From Bacteroidales bacterium UBA2714 (GTDB lineage Bacteria > Bacteroidota > Bacteroidia > Bacteroidales > P3), in NCBI GenBank assembly GCA_002354035.1, contig DEKU01000057.1, positions 22,498 to 35,582 of the forward strand: 13,085 nt of DNA, read 5' to 3'. The position numbers were made by a program, and so were the translations under genes. The notes beneath the pieces are model-generated. The model worked only from the letters and a program-made list of their open reading frames with translations. It was not told where the DNA came from and made no database searches. Shown piece by piece: positions 7,430 to 13,085 of this stretch (position 1 is its first letter; the number at the start of each line of letters is the position of its first letter).

Positions 7430-7891
7430 TCAGAACGAATAGGTACAAGTGTAGGGCGAAGGCCACCAGCAGTTGAAAACAAAGGTGTACGTCCCCCTTG
7501 GAAGATTGACAATCTGGAACGTATTGTCGGTAAGGCAGATGCAGTTGGCCTGGGGACCGTCAAGCTCATACTCGTCTATCGTTACGGTGTCGCCTTCAAC
7601 CCTGATGGAAACACCGATGCCGTTCGCCTCAAAAGCACAATTCACTACCATGTTGTGATGGGTGATGGTCAGCACTCCGCCATCGTGGCTGAACTCCACC
7701 CATTCCTGCTCATCGTCCTGGTCCTTGGTGGCCAGGGCCTCCTTGTCAGTGTGCGACTGACATCCATTGTTGGAGATATTTTGTACTTGGGCGCGGGCCT
7801 CCTCGCCCTGTTTGCTGCAGGCTCCCGTCAGTGCTACGACCGACATCATCAGGAGCAACGTAATCTTGAATCTATGAGTTGTCATGATCAT
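7430..7891 (-). CDS. Small cysteine-rich lipoprotein, function unknown
   Basis: The 153-residue product begins with a basic N-terminus and hydrophobic core ending in the lipobox LTGAC, so Cys25 should be lipidated and the protein anchored in a membrane facing the periplasm or surface. A linker rich in Gln, Glu and Asp (26-63) follows. The rest looks like a compact all-beta domain: VLTITHHNMVVNCAF, VSIRVEGDTVTIDEYE, ANCICL (116-120) and LPRGTYTFVFNCWW. Six further Cys (44, 85, 117, 119, 141, 149) could form disulfides or bind a metal; the CxC pair beside NCAF is the clearest motif. I recognise this general pattern from unnamed Bacteroidota secreted proteins but no function. Start is ATG at 7891, with a second in-frame ATG at 7885. 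No convincing promoter is visible between it and the gcvH terminator. Confidence 0.8.
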   Translation of the reverse strand: MIMTTHRFKITLLLMMSVVALTGACSKQGEEARAQVQNISNNGCQSHTDKEALATKDQDDEQEWVEFSHDGGVLTITHHNMVVNCAFEANGIGVSIRVEGDTVTIDEYELDGPQANCICLTDNTFQIVNLPRGTYTFVFNCWWPSPYTCTYSF

Positions 7892-7966
7892 TGAAGTTTT
7901 TTACTAAGGAGACGGGCATTTCTTCGAAATCTCACAGGCTTTAACATCTTTTAGCTCTCCGCTCAC

Positions 7967-8005
7967 AAAAAGAGGGCGGCCACCATTGTGACCGCCCACT
8001 CTTTT
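7967..8005 (-). terminator. Intrinsic terminator of gcvH
   Basis: It starts about 20 bases after the gcvH stop. The minus-strand RNA folds GGGCGGUCAC / GUGGCCGCCC (ten pairs, one of them U-G) around an AAUG tetraloop. The stem extends outward by AAAAGA pairing with UCUUUU across a two-base GU bulge, and ends in a U run. It is a textbook Rho-independent terminator that should isolate gcvH from the lipoprotein gene downstream. The A-run on the other side makes it partly symmetrical, but nothing is transcribed towards it from the left. Confidence 0.85.
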
Positions 8006-8024
8006 GGGATCTACAACAAATTGC

Positions 8025-8402
8025 TTAAGCACCGATTTTGGCGGTATAGGCGATGTTGTCCAGCAGGGCGTCGATGTCGGCCATGTTGGCGGGCTTGATC
8101 TTGATAATCCAGCCTTCACCATAGGGGTCGCTGTTGATGGCGGAAGCATCATCGAGATTGGTGTTGAACTCAACCACCTCAGCCTCGACGGGCATGAGAA
8201 GGTCAGCAACGGTCTTTACGGCCTCAATGCTGCCGAAAGCCTCGCCAGCTCCGATGGTGTCACCTACGCAGTCAACATCAACAAAAACGATGTCGCCTAA
8301 TTCATGCTGAGCATAGTCAGTAATTCCGACATAAGCAAATTCGCCTTCTACTCTTACCCATTCGTCGTCCTGGGTGTACTTTAAATTCTGAGGAATGTTC
8401 AT
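8025..8402 (-). CDS. gcvH: Glycine cleavage system H protein (lipoyl carrier)
   Basis: The 125-residue product is of normal length for GcvH. The carrier protein holds a lipoyl group on one lysine and shuttles the aminomethyl intermediate between the P, T and L proteins of the glycine cleavage complex in the cytoplasm. The lipoylation site is Lys63 in GSIEAVKTVADLLMP. Other family features are EWV (14-16), VGITDYAQHELGDIVFVD (25-42) and the late DPYGEGWIIKIKP. The gene stands alone: divergent from rho upstream and closed by a strong terminator downstream, with no gcvP, gcvT or lipoate genes in view. Its promoter is at 8448-8477, giving a leader of roughly 40 bases. Confidence 0.97.
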   Translation of the reverse strand: MNIPQNLKYTQDDEWVRVEGEFAYVGITDYAQHELGDIVFVDVDCVGDTIGAGEAFGSIEAVKTVADLLMPVEAEVVEFNTNLDDASAINSDPYGEGWIIKIKPANMADIDALLDNIAYTAKIGA

Positions 8403-8447
8403 TGTATTACTATTTTAAGTGTGTGTTTTAATATTTAAATTTTTCTG

Positions 8448-8477
8448 CAAAAGTACGCATTTTCGTTTGTTCAACAA
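8448..8477 (-). promoter_or_regulatory. gcvH promoter (-7 and -33 elements)
   Basis: The minus strand carries TACTTTTG (8455-8448), a full match to the Bacteroidota -7 consensus TAnnTTTG, and TTG at 8477-8475 with 19 bases between them, the usual distance. The -33 box lies in the left arm of the palindrome at 8472-8490. Confidence 0.7.
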
Positions 8478-8490
8478 AATTTTTTTGTTG
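8472..8490. repeat. Perfect inverted repeat between the gcvH and rho promoters
   Basis: The arms CAACAAAA and TTTTGTTG (8 bp each) are separated by three T. The -33 TTG boxes of the two divergent promoters lie inside the arms, and the centre (8481) nearly coincides with the midpoint of the two -7 elements (8481.5). It could bind a dimeric regulator or simply reflect two back-to-back promoters. Confidence 0.75.
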
Positions 8491-8515
8491 GAATCAAAAA
8501 AAATTTCTACTTTTG
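8485..8515 (+). promoter_or_regulatory. rho promoter (-33 and -7 elements)
   Basis: TTG at 8485-8487 and TACTTTTG at 8508-8515 are separated by 20 bases, fitting the Bacteroidota promoter pattern. A second TTG at 8488-8490 would give 17 bases. Transcription should start near 8520, leaving a leader of about 120 bases before the rho ATG. Confidence 0.7.
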
Positions 8516-8532
8516 TGCTGTCAAAATTCGTT

Positions 8533-8582
8533 CAGAATTGCCGTGATGATTGGTCTACAGCACTTACAATCAGAGCATTCTG
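8533..8582 (+). promoter_or_regulatory. Nested inverted repeats in the rho leader
   Basis: CAGAAT (8533-8538) can pair with ATTCTG (8577-8582), and inside it TGATTG (8547-8552) can pair with CAATCA (8567-8572) around a 14-base loop. The inner stem overlaps the ATG of the upstream open frame. The arms are short (six pairs each), so a real structure is only a possibility. Confidence 0.35.
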
Positions 8583-8639
8583 TTCCACCCTTTAAAATCG
8601 AATTTTTTCTAAAAACAACAAAGCACATACGCTACATTT

Positions 8640-8647
<8 letters not shown>
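8546..8647 (+). other. Candidate 33-codon leader ORF overlapping the rho start
   Basis: An ATG about 25 bases after the predicted start of transcription opens a frame of 33 codons that ends at a TAG eight bases inside rho, in a different frame. The peptide begins MIGLQHLQSEHSVPPF and ends in a basic, aromatic tail (KHIRYIYV). Its stop straddles the rho start, an arrangement typical of translational coupling. No Shine-Dalgarno site is seen, but Bacteroidota often lack one. It may be a chance frame in AT-rich DNA. Confidence 0.3.
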
Positions 8648-10727
<2,080 letters not shown>

Positions 10728-10742
10728 TCAAATCTACAGCCC

Positions 10743-10788
10743 GGGGCCGTCAACCATCACACAACTGACGGCCCCTCGCTTTCCTTTT
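10743..10788 (+). terminator. Intrinsic terminator after rho
   Basis: GGGGCCGTCA (10743-10752) and TGACGGCCCC (10766-10775) form a perfect ten-pair stem with a 13-base loop, starting 15 bases after the rho stop. The tail TCGCTTTCCTTTT is pyrimidine-rich but interrupted, so some read-through into the aldolase gene is possible. Confidence 0.75.
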
Positions 10789-10820
10789 CCTACAAACAAC
10801 AATCACACCTCAACATCAAT

Positions 10821-11861
10821 ATGAAACGCGGATTTGGTAGTGACAACCATTCGGGCATAAGCCCCGAAATCATGGAGGCAATAGCCTCCGCCAACGTCGA
10901 CCACGCCCTGGCATACGGCGACGACGAGTATTGCAAACGTACCGAACAGCTCTTCAAACAAGTGTTTGGTCCACAAGCCGAAGTCTACTTCGTCTTCAAT
11001 GGCACAGGTGCCAATGTGCTGAACATCGATGCCATGTGCCGTTCCCACCATGCGGTGGTCTGTGCCGACACCGCCCATATCAACGTCGACGAATGCGGAG
11101 CCCCGCAGCGCATCGTAGGCTGCCGCCTCCTCACCGTCAACACCCCCGACGGCAAACTCACTCCCCAACTGGTCAAAACCCAGCTCCACGGCTTTGGTTT
11201 CGAGCACCACTCGCAACCCCGCGCCATCAGCATCACCCAGCCCACCGAGCTCGGCACCCTCTACACCCTTGACGAAATCCGTGCCTTGGCCGACCTCGCC
11301 CACCAGCACAACATGTTCCTCCACATGGATGGTGCCCGTCTGGCCAACGCTGCCGTAGCCCTGGGCTGCTCCTTCCGCCAGCTCACCACCGGCTGCGGTG
11401 TAGACTGCCTCTCCTTCGGCGGCACCAAAAACGGCATGCTCATGGGCGAAAGTGCCGTAATCCTCAATCCCCTCCTGAACGTCGAAATGAAATATCGGCG
11501 CAAGCAGATGGCTCAGCTCTCCAGCAAGATGCGTTTCATGGCTGCCCAGTTCGAGGCCTACATCTCCACCCAAGTGTGGCGTCGCAACGCCGAACACAGC
11601 AACCGTATGGCTCAGCTGCTCTTCCAGGCTCTGCGCGACATCCCCGAAGCCCAGGTCATGTACCCCGTCCAGGCCAACAGCGTCTTTGTCAAACTGCCCA
11701 ACAAAGTGTGGAATGCCCTCCTCGACGACTACTTCTTCTACCTCTGGGACGAAGAAACCGATGTGGTGCGCTGGATGTGCTCGTTCGACACCACCGAGCA
11801 GGACATCCAAAGCCTCATCGCCGCCCTCCGGCGACGGATTCAGGAATACAAAGCACAATAA
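10821..11861 (+). CDS. ltaE: L-threonine aldolase family PLP enzyme (beta-eliminating lyase fold)
   Basis: The 346-residue product fits low-specificity threonine aldolases, cytosolic fold-type I enzymes that split L-threonine or L-allo-threonine into glycine and acetaldehyde. Visible motifs are the SDNHSG start (8-12), FNGTGANV (59-66), which holds the cofactor phosphate, the His-containing ADTAHINVDECGAP (82-95), HMDGARLANA (168-177) with cofactor-contacting Asp170 and Arg173, and SFGGTKNG (198-205), where Lys203 should form the Schiff base. It starts 93 bases after rho. No TAnnTTTG element is seen in that gap, so it may depend on read-through or a weaker promoter. Its product glycine is the substrate of the pathway of gcvH, 2.4 kb away, a possible metabolic link. 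A related beta-eliminating lyase activity cannot be excluded by sequence alone. Confidence 0.92.
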   Translation: MKRGFGSDNHSGISPEIMEAIASANVDHALAYGDDEYCKRTEQLFKQVFGPQAEVYFVFNGTGANVLNIDAMCRSHHAVVCADTAHINVDECGAPQRIVGCRLLTVNTPDGKLTPQLVKTQLHGFGFEHHSQPRAISITQPTELGTLYTLDEIRALADLAHQHNMFLHMDGARLANAAVALGCSFRQLTTGCGVDCLSFGGTKNGMLMGESAVILNPLLNVEMKYRRKQMAQLSSKMRFMAAQFEAYISTQVWRRNAEHSNRMAQLLFQALRDIPEAQVMYPVQANSVFVKLPNKVWNALLDDYFFYLWDEETDVVRWMCSFDTTEQDIQSLIAALRRRIQEYKAQ

Positions 11862-11878
11862 CCCCTCCTGCCTGCCGC

Positions 11879-12682
11879 ATGATAGTACCCGTAACCGATC
11901 TTGACCATCCCGGCCTGCGGCCTTACGCCCACCTCACCGAGGCCCAACTCCGCAACAGGCTCGAACCTGACCAAGGCCTCTTCATTGCCGAAAGCCCCAA
12001 GGTGATACGGGTGGCTCTCGATGCCGGCTATCAGCCCATATCCCTGCTCTGCGAAGAGAAGCACATCCACGGGCAGGCCGCCGACCTCGTGGCCCGCCTC
12101 GACCCCCTGCCTGTCTACACCGGCCCGCGCCAACTCCTGGCCACCCTCACCGGCTACGAACTCACGCGCGGAGTGCTCTGTGCCATGCACCGCCCCCAAT
12201 TGCCCTCCGTCCAACAACTCTGCGCCGGCAAACGCCGCATAGCCATTGTCGACAACGTAGTCAACAGCACCAACACCGGTGCCATTCTCCGCGCCGCGGC
12301 GGCCCTTGGCATCGAAGCCGTCCTCTTCACACCCACCTGCTGCGACCCACTCAACCGCCGCAGCGTGAGGGTCAGCATGGGCACCGTCTTCCAGATCCCC
12401 TGGACCTACATCCCCTCCTGGCCGCAGCCAGCCATCGACCACCTGCGCCAGTTAGGCTTTGCCACCGTGGCCCTTGCCCTCACGCCCGCCGCCATCCCCA
12501 TCAACCACCCCTCCCTCTCCCAGCTCGACAAACTGGCCATCGTCCTTGGCACCGAGGGCGACGGCTTGGCACAAACCACCATCAACAACTGCGACTACCA
12601 AGCCATCATCCCCATGCAGCGCGGGGTCGACTCGCTCAATGTGGCTGCCGCCGCCGCTGTGGCATTCTGGCAACTCAAATAA
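11879..12682 (+). CDS. TrmH/SpoU-family RNA 2'-O-ribose methyltransferase
   Basis: The 267-residue product has an N-terminal substrate-binding region (to about 105; LFIAESPKVIRVALDAGY at 34-51) and a SPOUT catalytic domain with the trefoil knot. Motif 1 is VNSTNTGAILR (128-138) with Asn132 and Arg138, motif 2 is LGTEGDGL (223-230), and motif 3 is IPMQRGVDSLNVAAAAA (244-260). Family members transfer a methyl group from S-adenosylmethionine to a ribose in rRNA or tRNA; the target here is unknown. ATG at 11879 was chosen, 17 bases after the aldolase stop. The open frame runs back to 11576 inside the aldolase gene, but those codons give a basic, low-complexity sequence that is clearly a shadow, and homology begins at this Met. 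It is probably co-transcribed with ltaE. Motif 1 has NST where many SpoU proteins have NPG or NPH. Confidence 0.92.
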   Translation: MIVPVTDLDHPGLRPYAHLTEAQLRNRLEPDQGLFIAESPKVIRVALDAGYQPISLLCEEKHIHGQAADLVARLDPLPVYTGPRQLLATLTGYELTRGVLCAMHRPQLPSVQQLCAGKRRIAIVDNVVNSTNTGAILRAAAALGIEAVLFTPTCCDPLNRRSVRVSMGTVFQIPWTYIPSWPQPAIDHLRQLGFATVALALTPAAIPINHPSLSQLDKLAIVLGTEGDGLAQTTINNCDYQAIIPMQRGVDSLNVAAAAAVAFWQLK

Positions 12683-12785
12683 AGTCAAGTCTCATCAATG
12701 CGGTATAGCGCAATCTGACCCACGGGCAACGCTCATCACCCCGTTGGCCACTCACCATCTAACCCTTCGTCAAGTCAACTCCGCC

Positions 12786-13085
12786 CTACTGCGGATCCAC
12801 GTCAAAATGGATTTGGAGCGACGACAGATGCTTGTCCGACTTCAACTTATCGCCTATCTCCATAATGATACTTTTGGCCTGGGCAATAGCCTCCGTGCGC
12901 TCAAAGCGCATCATGATATTTTTCAGATACAGCCCTCTCACCCGCGCCACATTAGGATATTCCGGCCCCACCACACGGGTGGCAAACACCTCGCGCAGCT
13001 GTCGGGCGTAATTGTCCGCCGCCTCGTTCAGCACATCAATGTCGCGATGCTTCATCGTAATCGTGATAAGGCGGTAGAACGGCGG
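12786..13085 (-). CDS. priA: Primosomal protein N' (PriA helicase), C-terminal end only
   Basis: The frame is open to the right edge. The 99 visible residues begin PPFYRLITITMKH, then show ARQLREVF, RVVGPEYPNVARVRGLYLKN, and end LQIHFDVDPQ. This matches the C-terminal domain of PriA: the PPF.RLI strand, the GP..P.IAR.RG.YR block and the final I.VDVDP. PriA is a 3'-5' helicase that reloads the replicative helicase at stalled or D-loop forks; its helicase motifs and zinc-binding site lie outside the window. A Met at 13055 is internal, not a start, because the ten codons before it still match the family. The gene converges on the TrmH-like methyltransferase, with 103 bases between their stops. 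Confidence 0.88.
   Translation of the reverse strand, partial: PPFYRLITITMKHRDIDVLNEAADNYARQLREVFATRVVGPEYPNVARVRGLYLKNIMMRFERTEAIAQAKSIIMEIGDKLKSDKHLSSLQIHFDVDPQ

Noticed and set aside
7300..7569. 89-codon minus-strand frame spanning the end of the small lipoprotein gene and the gap after it
   Set aside because: No motif, poor start context, and overlaps the lipoprotein gene in another frame.
10803..11858. Minus-strand open frame of 351 codons opposite the threonine aldolase
   Set aside because: Antisense shadow of a well-supported PLP enzyme; no recognisable domain.
11576..11878. Upstream extension of the methyltransferase frame into the aldolase gene
   Set aside because: The extra 101 codons overlap the aldolase and encode Arg/Pro-rich low complexity; family similarity begins at the ATG at 11879.
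12723..12750. Imperfect hairpin (GGGCAACG with CGTTGGCC) between the methyltransferase and priA
   Set aside because: One mismatch, an 11-base loop and no U-run on either strand, so it is not convincing as a terminator. The rest of this 103-base gap shows nothing clear.

Overview
This 13 kb window reads as a chromosomal housekeeping segment of a member of the order Bacteroidales (phylum Bacteroidota). The signs are: promoter -7 elements of the TAnnTTTG type, little use of Shine-Dalgarno sites and A/T-rich leaders; a BamA/TamA-type barrel made as a lipoprotein (TamL type); an ExbB with a signal peptide and a long N-terminal extension; and a Rho factor with a very long disordered insert. Coding regions are moderately GC-rich and intergenic regions are AT-rich. 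Genus cannot be decided from this piece. I see no insertion sequence, phage gene, CRISPR array, tRNA or rRNA.

Positions 1-8402 are all transcribed leftwards. From right to left: gcvH (glycine cleavage H protein), closed by a strong intrinsic terminator; a small cysteine-rich lipoprotein; then a probable envelope operon of a beta-barrel-like outer membrane protein, waaA (Kdo transferase), tamL (outer membrane assembly barrel, one base after the waaA stop) and a short-chain polyprenyl diphosphate synthase. A second unit with its own promoter encodes an ExbB-like proton channel, a four-helix membrane protein and the start of an ExbD-like protein, which runs off the left edge.

Positions 8403-8639 are a compact divergent control region. 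gcvH and rho have the same -7 element (TACTTTTG) on opposite strands, and their -33 TTG boxes sit in the two arms of one small perfect palindrome, so the two promoters are nearly mirror images. The rho transcript begins with a leader of about 120 nt that holds nested inverted repeats and a 33-codon open frame overlapping the rho start.

Positions 8640-12682 are transcribed rightwards: rho, closed by a 10-bp GC hairpin; an L-threonine aldolase family enzyme; and, 17 nt later, a TrmH/SpoU-type RNA 2'-O-methyltransferase. The C-terminal end of priA enters from the right edge on the minus strand and converges with it.

Most of the window is conventional. The parts most worth a second look are the mirror-image gcvH/rho promoters, the rho leader, the AT-hook-like basic patch in the disordered part of Rho, and the membrane protein lying between exbB and exbD. 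I found no clear new defence or mobile system.
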